From contig NZ_JACHXA010000010.1 of NCBI RefSeq assembly GCF_014191775.1, positions 62,001 to 126,000 on the forward strand: a DNA stretch of 64,000 bases. Reading direction: 5' to 3'. Made by a program: the position numbers and the translations under genes. This DNA comes from Limibacillus halophilus. Lineage in GTDB: Bacteria; Pseudomonadota; Alphaproteobacteria; Kiloniellales; CECT-8803. Below, one piece after another: positions 50,822-59,447 of the stretch (positions are counted from its first letter, which is position 1; each line of letters begins with the position of its first letter). Under the pieces are notes generated by a model. That model was not told the origin of the DNA. It saw only the letters and a list, made by a program, of their open reading frames with translations, and ran no database searches.

Positions 50822-52243
50822 ATGACTATCACCCGGCGGCAATTTTTACAGACTGCGGCGCTTACCACCGGCGGACTGTTGTTGCCCGGCGTTGCCCGAA
50901 GCGACGAAGGCGGTTGGACACGGCTGCGAGCGGCTCCCGCAGAGGCGATGCTGCTGGACGGCAAGCCTGATGACCCCATGACCGCCGTTTGGGCCTATGA
51001 GGGGACGGTCCCCGGTCTCCCTTTGCGGTTTCGCAAAGGCGAGCGCGCAAAAATCCGCCTGCAGAACGGACTGGAACAGCCGACGAGCATTCACTGGCAC
51101 GGCCTGCGTGTCCCCAATGCCATGGACGGCGTCGCAGGATTGACACAGGCCGCGGTCGAGCCCGGCGACTCCTTCGATTATGAGTTTGTCGTGCCGGACA
51201 GCGGCACCTATTGGTATCACAGCCACAACCGCTCCTGGGAACAGGTCGCGCGCGGCCTTTACGGCACGTTGGTGGTTGAGGAAGAGAACCCTCCGGCAGT
51301 CGATCATGATCTGACCTTGGCAATCGACGATTGGCGCATAGCCGACGACGGGCAAATCCACGAGGATTCGTTCGGCTCGATGATGGACTTGTCGCATGCC
51401 GGGCGCATGGGCAACTGGCTCACCGTCAACGGGAAATCGCTCGCCAAGTTCAACGTAAGCGCCGGCGACCGCTTACGGCTGCGTCTCCTCAACGCCGCGA
51501 ATGCGCGCATTTTCGACCTCGACTTATCGCCCGCCGAATCGACCTTGATTGCGCTGGACGGACAGCCCGTCACGCCGCGGCGGTTGGACGGGCCGCTCAA
51601 GCTGGCACCGGGTCAACGCGCCGACCTCATCGTCGATCTGACGGGCGAGCCCGGAAGCAGGTTGGTGTTGAACGCCGTGAGCGGTGGAGATCCCGTTGAG
51701 GCCGCGGTTTTCGAGTATGACCAAACCGAAGGGCGCGACCGCATCGCGGGCCGTCCCGAAGGTGCGCTCGAGGCGCCGCAACGACCGCCTTTGGATCATG
51801 CCAACATGGTCGAACAGGGTCTGCTGATGGAAGGCGGCGCTATGGGCAGAATGGAAAGCGGACGGTTCCAAGGACAGGAAATGACGCCAAGAGAGTTAAT
51901 GTCCTTTGGTAAGATTTGGACATTCAACGGGGTTGCAGGCGACATGAGCGACATGCACGACCCGCTGCTGCGTGTCGAGCGAGGCCGGAGCGTTGCAATC
52001 GACATGTTTAACGACACGCGCTTTCCCCATGCGATGCATCTTCATGGCCATCACTTCCAAGTGCTGGAAATCGATCGCGAACCAGCGCGTCATCAGGACT
52101 GGATGGATACGGTGCTGATGTTCCCGGGCGAGCGTCTCAAGATCGGCTTTGTGGCGGACAACCCGGGCAAGTGGCTGTTCCACTGTCACATGCTCGAACA
52201 CCACGCTGCCGGAATGGGAACCTGGCTGGAGGTCGGCACTTGA
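50822..52243 (+). CDS. Multicopper oxidase with Tat signal
   Basis: Exported three-cupredoxin oxidase of 473 residues. Signal TRRQFLQTAALTTGGLLLPG. All four copper motifs are present: IHWHGLR (about 95), YWYHSHN (about 133), HAMHLHGHHF (about 400) and HCHMLEHHAAGM (about 455). A Met-rich stretch (LLMEGGAMGRMESGRFQGQEM) in the third domain resembles cuprous-oxidase loops such as in CueO. ATG at 50822 with GGGAG upstream. Divergent from cydA; copper defence or oxidation of phenols are possible. Confidence 0.93.
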   Translation: MTITRRQFLQTAALTTGGLLLPGVARSDEGGWTRLRAAPAEAMLLDGKPDDPMTAVWAYEGTVPGLPLRFRKGERAKIRLQNGLEQPTSIHWHGLRVPNAMDGVAGLTQAAVEPGDSFDYEFVVPDSGTYWYHSHNRSWEQVARGLYGTLVVEEENPPAVDHDLTLAIDDWRIADDGQIHEDSFGSMMDLSHAGRMGNWLTVNGKSLAKFNVSAGDRLRLRLLNAANARIFDLDLSPAESTLIALDGQPVTPRRLDGPLKLAPGQRADLIVDLTGEPGSRLVLNAVSGGDPVEAAVFEYDQTEGRDRIAGRPEGALEAPQRPPLDHANMVEQGLLMEGGAMGRMESGRFQGQEMTPRELMSFGKIWTFNGVAGDMSDMHDPLLRVERGRSVAIDMFNDTRFPHAMHLHGHHFQVLEIDREPARHQDWMDTVLMFPGERLKIGFVADNPGKWLFHCHMLEHHAAGMGTWLEVGT

Positions 52244-52286
52244 CCCCTTGCGGCAGCGGCGTCGGCACTCTACACCTTCGCACGTC

Positions 52287-54107
52287 ATGGCGGCTCCATT
52301 ACTCACCCTGCAGAATATTCATCTAAGCTTCGGCGGTCCGGCGCTGCTGGAGGGTGCCGACTTGACCGTCGGTATGGGTGAGCGGCTGTGCCTGGTTGGC
52401 CGTAACGGCAGCGGCAAGTCGACCTTGCTGAAGATCGCAGCCGGAATGATCGAAGCGGATCGCGGCGACCGGGTCCTGCAAAAAGGCGTGACACTCCGGT
52501 ACCTGCCTCAAGAGCCGGAGTTATCAGGCTTCAAGACGACCCTGGCCTACGTGGAAGACGGACTCGACGAGGTCGCCGACCCTTACCGGGCGCGCTACTT
52601 GCTGGAACACCTTGGGCTCACCGGAGACGAAGACCCCGCGACGCTTTCCGGCGGGGAAGCACGCCGTGCGGCCCTTGCAAAGGTGCTGGCGCCGGCGCCC
52701 GATATTCTGCTGCTCGACGAGCCGACAAATCATCTGGATTTGCCAACCATCGAGTGGTTGGAAAGCGAGCTGCAGAGCAGCAGCTCGGCGCTCGTGCTGA
52801 TCAGCCACGACCGACGTTTCCTCGAAGCGTTGTCGCGCAGCACTGTTTGGATAGACAGAGGCCAAGCGCGGTTGCTGAATAAGGGTTTTGGCGACTTTGA
52901 GTCCTGGCGCGACGACGTGCTTGAGCAAGAAGCGGCGGAGCGGCACAAGCTGGATCGAAAACTGGTCGCCGAGGCCGATTGGCTGCGTTACGGCGTGACC
53001 GCAAGACGTAAGCGCAATCAAGGCCGCCTGCGCGCCCTGCAAGATCTGCGGCGGCAACGCAGGGAGCAGCGCAAGGCACCCGGCAAAATGCGGGTTACCC
53101 TGGAGAAGGCGGGTGGATCCAGCAAGCTGGTGATCGAAGCCGAAGGCCTGTCGAAGGCCTATAGTAAGCGCCCTCTTATCGAAAACTTCTCAACCCGGAT
53201 TCTGCGCGGCGACCGGATCGGAATCGTCGGGCCGAACGGTGCGGGGAAAACCACACTGCTCCGCCTCTTGACCGGCTCCCTGGTGCCGGACGCCGGCCGC
53301 GTGAAACTGGGCGTGACCCTGCAAATGGTGACGCTTGACCAAAAACGGGAAAGCCTGGACCCGAACTGGACCCTGACCGAGGCGTTGACTGGTGGTCGCG
53401 GCGATAGCGTGTGGGTCGGCGGCCAATCACGGCATGTCATGAGCTACATGAAAGATTTTCTCTTTTCGCCGGAGCAGGCACGCACCCCTATATCGCGTCT
53501 GTCGGGCGGCGAACGCGGACGGTTGATGCTCGCCCGCGCTTTCGCCCAGCCGGCCAATCTTCTGGTGCTTGACGAACCGACCAACGACTTGGATTTGGAA
53601 ACGTTGGATCTGCTGCAAGAGCTTCTGGCCGACTACGAGGGTACGGTTATCCTGGTCAGTCATGATCGCGACTTCCTGGACCGTGTCGCCACCTCCGTCA
53701 TAGCTGCCGAAGGCAAAGGGTTATGGACCGAGTACGCCGGTGGCTATTCGGATATGCTGAACCAGCGCGGTACAGCGCTTCCGGGACGCCTAGGTTTGGT
53801 GGCAACAGCGGCCAAACCCGCAAAGGAAGCGCCGGAAGCGACACCCAAAGCGCGCCTGACCGCAAAGCGGAAATTATCCTTCAAGGAAAAGCACGCGCTT
53901 GAAACCCTGCCCGGCAACATTGAAAACCTGCTGGCTGAAAGTGCGGCACTCGAGAAAAAACTTGCCGATCCTCAGCTGTTTCAGCGCGACCCGGAAGCTT
54001 TCGAGAAAATCGCAAAAGCACTGGAAGCAAAACGCGGCGCTCTCGAGCAGGCCGAGGAACGCTGGCTGGAGCTTGAAATTCTGCGGCAGGAAATCGAAGA
54101 GTCCTGA
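52287..54107 (+). CDS. uup: ABC-F family ATPase Uup
   Basis: Cytoplasmic duplicated ATPase without membrane part, 606 residues. Two Walker A motifs (GRNGSGKSTLLK, GPNGAGKTTLLR), two signatures (LSGGEARRAALAKVL, LSGGERGRLMLARAF), linker rich in Arg/Lys between them, and the C-terminal coiled coil typical of Uup (LPGNIENLLAESAALEKKL, ALEQAEERWLELE). Acts on DNA branch points or the ribosome. ATG at 52287; earlier codons of the frame overlap the multicopper oxidase gene. It lies 43 bases after that gene. Confidence 0.94.
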   Translation: MAAPLLTLQNIHLSFGGPALLEGADLTVGMGERLCLVGRNGSGKSTLLKIAAGMIEADRGDRVLQKGVTLRYLPQEPELSGFKTTLAYVEDGLDEVADPYRARYLLEHLGLTGDEDPATLSGGEARRAALAKVLAPAPDILLLDEPTNHLDLPTIEWLESELQSSSSALVLISHDRRFLEALSRSTVWIDRGQARLLNKGFGDFESWRDDVLEQEAAERHKLDRKLVAEADWLRYGVTARRKRNQGRLRALQDLRRQRREQRKAPGKMRVTLEKAGGSSKLVIEAEGLSKAYSKRPLIENFSTRILRGDRIGIVGPNGAGKTTLLRLLTGSLVPDAGRVKLGVTLQMVTLDQKRESLDPNWTLTEALTGGRGDSVWVGGQSRHVMSYMKDFLFSPEQARTPISRLSGGERGRLMLARAFAQPANLLVLDEPTNDLDLETLDLLQELLADYEGTVILVSHDRDFLDRVATSVIAAEGKGLWTEYAGGYSDMLNQRGTALPGRLGLVATAAKPAKEAPEATPKARLTAKRKLSFKEKHALETLPGNIENLLAESAALEKKLADPQLFQRDPEAFEKIAKALEAKRGALEQAEERWLELEILRQEIEES

Positions 54108-54182
54108 GGCCGGTCCTGCTTTGCAGGTAGATTGCCGATCGCGGGGGCGCCATTCAGGCTTTCATATTCCGGCACCCACACT

Positions 54183-54554
54183 ATGCTGCCAATGATGAAC
54201 GATACGCGCCGCAAAGAACCGCCATACATTGCCAGCTATCAGGCCATGCTGATGCCATTGGGTCCCGTGGCGCCGCGGCGGATGTTCGGCGGTTGGGGCA
54301 TTTTTCTCGACGGTATCATGTTCGCTCTGGTTGCGGACGGCGACCTCTATCTGAAAGCCGACGCTGAAAACGAAGCAACCTTCCGACAGGCAAAGGCCAA
54401 GCAATTCACCTATAACGCCAAAGGCAAGGCCGTCGCCATGTCCTATTGGAGTCCGCCAGCGACGGTCATGAAGGATTTCGACCGTTTCACGGCCTGGGCC
54501 GAAAGCGCCTTGGCCGCAGCCCGGCGCTCCAAGAAATCCAGGAGCCGTTCCTAG
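54183..54554 (+). CDS. TfoX N-terminal-domain protein
   Basis: About 123 residues: PRRMFGGWGIFLDGIMFALVADGDLYLKADAEN is the TfoX_N fold signature, as in Sxy/TfoX competence regulators but without the C-terminal domain. Tail is basic (ARRSKKSRSRS). Start is the ATG at 54183 or that at 54195. Lies 76 bases downstream of uup in the same direction. Function of single-domain members is unknown. Confidence 0.83.
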   Translation: MLPMMNDTRRKEPPYIASYQAMLMPLGPVAPRRMFGGWGIFLDGIMFALVADGDLYLKADAENEATFRQAKAKQFTYNAKGKAVAMSYWSPPATVMKDFDRFTAWAESALAAARRSKKSRSRS

Positions 54555-54665
54555 CAAGAAATCCGGCAACCAAGGCGCTTTTGGCAACTGCGCACTTGAG
54601 GCCTAGGCGCTTCCGGGCTAATTCCTCTCCACCTTGCCTCGCCATCCGAGTATCGGGATCCCTGT

Positions 54666-55544
54666 ATGAACAGCAACATTCCACTGATGACCGGCTTTGA
54701 GCCCTTGGCCAAGCGTTACAAGGGCCTGATCGTCGATCTGTTCGGTGTGCTGCACAATGGTGTTGCGGCGCTTCCAGGAGCCGTCGAGGCGGCGCGGCGC
54801 TACCGCGCTGGTGGCGGGAAACTCTTGATCCTCTCCAACGCCCCGCGCCGCAATTGCGCCGTGCGGGAAAGCTGCGCGGCCATGGGCATTGATGGCAGTG
54901 TGTACGACGAACTCCTGTCTTCGGGCGAGGAAACCTGGCGGCACCTGAAAGAGAGGCCGGATTCCTGGTATGTGAACCTGGGTAATCGCTGCTTTCACAT
55001 GGGGCCCGATCAGGATCCGGGAATGCGCGCGGGCCTGGACCTCAGTTTCGTCGAAGCGCCTGAGGAAGCGGACTTTGTGTTGCACACCGGCGCGCACATG
55101 CCAGAGGATTCCCTAGAACGGTTCGCCGCGGTCACCCAGCGATGCGCCGCATTGAATTTGCCGATGATCTGCGCCAACCCGGACCTGGAGGTCCTGCGCG
55201 GTTCAACGCGGGAAATCTGCGCCGGCGCGGTGGCCGCCTACTACGAAACCTTGGGTGGTGAAGTTCGTTACCACGGCAAGCCGCACCCCGACATCTATGA
55301 ACGCGCGCTGGGCTTGCTCGGCCTTGCACCTGGCGACCCCATTCTTTGCATCGGTGATACGCTGCGCACGGATGTCGCCGGAGCCCAGGTCGCGGGACTC
55401 GACTCGCTCTGGATTCTATCGGGCATCCATGCGCAGGCGCTCGACCTGACGCCTGATAAGACGCCCTCCCCCACTGCGCTGTCTGATTTTTGTGCCTCGC
55501 AAGGCTTGTATCCGACCTACGCCCAGGACTGGCTGCGCTGGTAA
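54666..55544 (+). CDS. HAD superfamily phosphatase, subclass IIA (TIGR01459 type)
   Basis: 292 residues. Motif I is DLFGVLHNG (nucleophile D; usual form DVWGVLHDG), motif II LILSNAPRR, motif III KPHPDIYERAL and motif IV CIGDTLRTDVAGAQ. The C2-type cap lies between. Related to NagD/PGP phosphatases; substrate unknown. GAT in motif I is changed to F at the second aspartate position, as in other TIGR01459 members. Confidence 0.88.
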   Translation: MNSNIPLMTGFEPLAKRYKGLIVDLFGVLHNGVAALPGAVEAARRYRAGGGKLLILSNAPRRNCAVRESCAAMGIDGSVYDELLSSGEETWRHLKERPDSWYVNLGNRCFHMGPDQDPGMRAGLDLSFVEAPEEADFVLHTGAHMPEDSLERFAAVTQRCAALNLPMICANPDLEVLRGSTREICAGAVAAYYETLGGEVRYHGKPHPDIYERALGLLGLAPGDPILCIGDTLRTDVAGAQVAGLDSLWILSGIHAQALDLTPDKTPSPTALSDFCASQGLYPTYAQDWLRW

Positions 55545-55745
55545 TCTACAGAGCCTCTAGCCTTTCCAGCAGCAACACTGTCGACCCGCTCTCCCTGCCC
55601 TGCTTTCGGGCGGGTGGTTGTTGATGTGACAAGTTAATACACTTTTCTTGTGGTTTTGTTGTCGTTGTTTCTTGTAGTTTGTCGGCCGTAATACCATGCG
55701 GGCTGCTGGGACTGCGGCCTTTCCCCGACAAGCGACAAGGATCGT

Positions 55746-57656
55746 ATGACTATGAAAGAGTTTCTGGCCGCCTTCATGGCGGAGGAGGAGACGCGCCGGC
55801 AGCGGGCTGAGAAGACCCTGGGCCAGGCGCTGGCGCAGCCCAAGCGGGCGGATGGCACGCGGGGCCGCGCGCCCGAGGTCATGCAGGCGCTCGAGCGCGG
55901 CGACGCTCTGGGTGCGGAACAGGGTAGCCCTGCCGATCTGTCCCTCAAGATGAACCGCCAGTTGCTGGACAAGGCCCGCGCGCCCCAGGACCGCATCGGC
56001 GAAGAGCAGCGCCGGGCGCTGGCCCGTGACGGCTTTGCCTTCGGGCCCCGCGGGGCTTTGCTTTTCGATCCGGCCTCTCCTCAGGGTGAGGGTCAGGAGC
56101 GCTCCAGCAACCCGCTTAACCTGACGCCGGGCCGGGGCCTGCGGGAGGGCGGCGCGCAGCGGGGTATCCTCTCGGGCCTGGCCAAGGACGCCGGCGCGCG
56201 CTTTACCCCGAACAGCCGCGAACGCCTGGCCCGCAAGACCGCCTTCCGGCAAGGGCTGAGCCAGACCGACGAGGCGGAGTTCGCGGCCACCGGCAAGCAC
56301 CTGGACGAAGGCATGACGGCCTTGCGCAGCCGCAGGGCGGCCTCCAACGACGGACTGGAGCGCAAGGGTCTGGCCATCATGGAGGAAGACCTGGGCGAGA
56401 TGGAAACCGACTTCGCCCGCGAGAAGCAAATCCGCGAAACCTCCGTGCCGTCGCGGTCATCGTCCCCTGACTTTGATGCCACACGCAACGAGGCACCAGC
56501 CCAGGCCGATGCGCGAGAACGCGAGAGCAACCTGCAACCTTTCAACGATGCAACCCGCCGTAACCTCGAAGACGTAGAGCGGGCGCAGGCCGATTTGGAG
56601 CGCCAACGCCAGCGCCAACGCGCGATCCTGGAACAGTCGGCTGAGGAGCGTGACGACCCTGCGACGCGACCCCAACGTCAACAGGCCGTAGCGAAGGACA
56701 TTGAGGAGGCTCAACGCAACCTGGGTAAGGCCCGGGTAATGGCTCGGGACGACATTCTGAAACAGTTTGAAACGGGTGATACTTCCGTGAAGGAGGCTCA
56801 GGCCCAGGCCAGAACGGCTTTTGGTGCAGAGGATCCGATCCACGAGCAGTTCAACAAGGGGCTTGTGGCCGCCGGTGCGCGGACCCTGGAACAATCGTCC
56901 TTCGGCGATCCGGCAAAGGCTGGAGAAGCCGCCGGGCGGCTGGGCGAGTTACGCCAGCAGGCCGAAACCAGGGGAGAATTGAATGACGCGGCAAAGGGCT
57001 TTTATAACAAGCGAAGTGAGGATGCCTCAGACCTTCCCAAGCTGGCCAAAACGCTGGAGGAGAAGAATGCGGCGCTAGATACTCTGGCCGCACCCATCGC
57101 CGCCTTGGGACAGAAGAAGTTTGACGGGACCCTGACTGCGGGCGAACGTCAGGAACTGCGCGAACTGAAAGACCAGCAAAGCGATGCTGCAAAAGAAGCC
57201 GCAACAGCGCAGGAGACCCTGACGGAGAAGTCCAAGACCTTGATCCAACTGGAAGTCGGCCACGGCTTGGCGGCCTTGGTGGAGGCCCGCAATGGCCGGG
57301 AGGTATTGGATCAGGTCTTCCAGGTCGGCGAGGCGATAAAAGAGGGGAGTTTGATCGGCGGTGTAGCAACCGGGGCGCTAGAGGGTGCGAAGGCCTTTCC
57401 CAATGTTCCACGGATGGTGACGAGAGCCGCTGGCGGTTTTGCAAAGGGGGCTGTTTTCGGCGGGCTGACCGATGGGACGGTCGCTGGCCTGCAGCAGATG
57501 CTGGCGGATGGCAGCCTGGACGACCTGCCGCGTTTGCTGCGCGAGGACCCACAAAAGGCGATCGACGTCGTGGGTAATCTAGAGGACCTGGAGCTCTTGG
57601 GACAGATCCTCAGCGTCTCTCCTGATCTGGTGGAGATCATCATCAATAAGAAGTAA
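55746..57656 (+). CDS. Long coiled-coil protein of unknown function
   Basis: 636 residues, not recognised. Highly charged and mostly helical: heptad-rich stretches at about 270-340 (LEDVERAQADLERQRQRQRA) and 420-500 (LAKTLEEKNAALDTLAAP, ERQELRELKDQQSDAAKEAA). Near the C-terminus a glycine-rich amphipathic part (SLIGGVATGALEGAKAF, AAGGFAKGAVFGGLTDG) precedes repeated short Leu/Asp units (GSLDDLPRLLRED, VGNLEDLELLGQ). No signal peptide. The 201-base upstream gap is AT-rich with repeated TTGT steps, unlike its surroundings. Followed 54 bases on by another unknown gene. Phage-like structural or secreted-effector roles are conceivable but unsupported. Confidence 0.7.
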   Translation: MTMKEFLAAFMAEEETRRQRAEKTLGQALAQPKRADGTRGRAPEVMQALERGDALGAEQGSPADLSLKMNRQLLDKARAPQDRIGEEQRRALARDGFAFGPRGALLFDPASPQGEGQERSSNPLNLTPGRGLREGGAQRGILSGLAKDAGARFTPNSRERLARKTAFRQGLSQTDEAEFAATGKHLDEGMTALRSRRAASNDGLERKGLAIMEEDLGEMETDFAREKQIRETSVPSRSSSPDFDATRNEAPAQADARERESNLQPFNDATRRNLEDVERAQADLERQRQRQRAILEQSAEERDDPATRPQRQQAVAKDIEEAQRNLGKARVMARDDILKQFETGDTSVKEAQAQARTAFGAEDPIHEQFNKGLVAAGARTLEQSSFGDPAKAGEAAGRLGELRQQAETRGELNDAAKGFYNKRSEDASDLPKLAKTLEEKNAALDTLAAPIAALGQKKFDGTLTAGERQELRELKDQQSDAAKEAATAQETLTEKSKTLIQLEVGHGLAALVEARNGREVLDQVFQVGEAIKEGSLIGGVATGALEGAKAFPNVPRMVTRAAGGFAKGAVFGGLTDGTVAGLQQMLADGSLDDLPRLLREDPQKAIDVVGNLEDLELLGQILSVSPDLVEIIINKK

Positions 57657-57710
57657 GTTCTCATCTCTCTCCAGTTGCAAAGAAAATAGTATTTTTGTAG
57701 GAATGCTAGA

Positions 57711-58694
57711 ATGCACCTGTTCTGGGAGATATTTCGCCCCACCCGCAAGGGAATCTACCGCACGCTCTTCATCATGTTCCTTGTGACCATCGATGACATC
57801 CCCTTTTTCTGGAGGCACTTCACCGACGATGGTTACGGCAGCTACCTGCCGCCCGATGAGATCGACCCGGCCCCGGCCCCGGTTGCACCCTGGCCCGCGA
57901 TACTGGGACCTGAGGTTTTGGGACCTGAGGGTTCTGGGGCAGAGACCTCTAGCGGGTCAGGCAGGGTGCAGACACTGCCCCGCCTGACCCGCGCCGATCT
58001 CAAGCGCTTCTTCTTTCAAGAGGGAACAGAAGACGACATTCCCCTCACCGACCCGGAGCGGTTTGGCCTCGTCACTCGGCGCTTCGATGGGCGACCGGTA
58101 GGGATTTGGGGAGCCGGTAGTGGTGAATTTGGCAACACCTATGTGCTGGACTTCTACAGCCATATCCGCGAAGCGGTACCTGCACTGCCCGAAGCTTATC
58201 TGGCAATCGGTGACGATACGCCGCCTGGGGACCCCGAAACCAATGCGGAGATCAGCGTCTATTCCGCCTTGAAGGAGTGGAAGCCAAAACATCGCGGCGG
58301 CGCCTGGAATCCGTTCCTGTCGGGCAAGATCGGCGAGCGCATGGTTGCGCAGGGCTGCAGCGCCCATCCAGCGTTCCATGCCACGGAGAATGCCTGGACT
58401 GGAGAGGGTGAAATGCCGCCCGCCGAAAAATACCGGGTGCATCAGGGCCGCATAGGCATCTTTCATCGCCTGGGGGAGCCGACGGTGGAACACTGCCTGT
58501 TTCGCGCGCTGATGGTGACGCTGGGGCTGCACCCGACCGAGGCATTCTTCTTTAAGGAGGGCCCCGTAACCCCGGAGGAACAGGCTAAGGCTCTAGCCGC
58601 CCTCAAGCTGCTTTACCACCCGGCCATCACCCCCGGCCTCGACGAATGGACCTTCGTCCAAACACTCCTCAACAGAAACATGATCGATCCTTGA
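57711..58694 (+). CDS. DUF2927-like protein of unknown function
   Basis: 327 residues. An N-terminal hydrophobic stretch (IYRTLFIMFLVTIDDIPFFW) could anchor it; a Pro/Gly linker follows (residues about 50-80) with a short in-gene direct repeat; the C-terminal third (EHCLFRALMVTLGLHPTEA, ALKLLYHPAITPG) resembles the end of DUF2927 proteins, putative metal-dependent peptidases. No HExxH motif is seen. In line with the coiled-coil gene upstream. Confidence 0.6.
   Translation: MHLFWEIFRPTRKGIYRTLFIMFLVTIDDIPFFWRHFTDDGYGSYLPPDEIDPAPAPVAPWPAILGPEVLGPEGSGAETSSGSGRVQTLPRLTRADLKRFFFQEGTEDDIPLTDPERFGLVTRRFDGRPVGIWGAGSGEFGNTYVLDFYSHIREAVPALPEAYLAIGDDTPPGDPETNAEISVYSALKEWKPKHRGGAWNPFLSGKIGERMVAQGCSAHPAFHATENAWTGEGEMPPAEKYRVHQGRIGIFHRLGEPTVEHCLFRALMVTLGLHPTEAFFFKEGPVTPEEQAKALAALKLLYHPAITPGLDEWTFVQTLLNRNMIDP
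57899..57930 (+). repeat. Short tandem repeat TGGGACCTGAGG-like
   Basis: Two near-identical units (GGGACCTGAGGTTTT and GGGACCTGAGGGTTC) inside the linker of the DUF2927-like gene, encoding the pair LGPEVLGPEG. A likely replication-slippage product. Confidence 0.5.
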
Positions 58695-58787
58695 ACCGAC
58701 GCCTCTGGCAGCAGGCGGCATCGCGGTGCATAGTAACCGGTGGACAGAAAGGCGCCCGCATGGCGCAACCAAACCGGGGGGCATTCC

Positions 58788-59447
58788 ATGAGAAGCCTTG
58801 CCGTCATGACGCTCCTGTTTTGCGGCCTCCTCTCGTCGGGTAGGGGTACAGCAGGCGAAAGCTTTCGCGCCGCCGGCTTCACCTTCAGCGACGAACGCGG
58901 CGGTTTCAATTTGCTGTCCGTATCGGGAAGCGGACACAAGCTGGACCCCCTGGTGATTGTCGAGGAGATAACCGACTTTGGACCGGTACTCCTGGTGATT
59001 CGCGCAGACAGTGACACGCTGGATTTGCACAGGGGCAAATCCGGTATGACTTCAACTTTGAACCTGTCAGTGATCAAGGTCGTCATCAACCGGACGGAGC
59101 GCGCATGGTCGGCATTCGATATGGAACTGCGTGAGGAGGAGAACACACCCAGCCCCTATGGCGACGGTCTCTCGTTTGGGCAAATGGCAGGTTCGGAACG
59201 CAAGCTTGAATCCGACAGCTTCAATATCTGGCACCAACTCGACGAACCGCTTGACCGGATCAGCTTTATCGACGGCGGTGTCGATTCCGGCGCGGCCGCT
59301 CAATTCACCTTCCAGATCACCGACCCAACCTTGCAGCCTGTCTTTTTTCTTCTCCAGGAACCACGCTGGCTGATTTCCGGCTCGCCAACAAGGTTGGCAG
59401 CGGGCGGTCCCAATCCGCTATCAGAGTCCCTTGGCCAACGTCCGTAG
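58788..59447 (+). CDS. Secreted protein of unknown function
   Basis: 219 residues with a signal peptide (MRSLAVMTLLFCGLLSSGRGTAG). The mature part is beta-rich (FGPVLLVIRADSDTL, VIKVVINRTERAWSAFDMEL, AAQFTFQITDPTLQPVFFLLQEP) and has no cysteine, like a jelly-roll or sandwich domain. ATG at 58788, preceded by GGGGGG. Third of a row of unknowns; its end overlaps the convergent B12-binding gene by 27 bases. Confidence 0.68.
   Translation: MRSLAVMTLLFCGLLSSGRGTAGESFRAAGFTFSDERGGFNLLSVSGSGHKLDPLVIVEEITDFGPVLLVIRADSDTLDLHRGKSGMTSTLNLSVIKVVINRTERAWSAFDMELREEENTPSPYGDGLSFGQMAGSERKLESDSFNIWHQLDEPLDRISFIDGGVDSGAAAQFTFQITDPTLQPVFFLLQEPRWLISGSPTRLAAGGPNPLSESLGQRP

Noticed and set aside
55570-55620. Intrinsic terminator after the HAD gene
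   Set aside because: A 7-base stem (CCTGCCC/GGGCGGG) exists but it contains a G-T pair and is followed by TGGTTG, not a T run.
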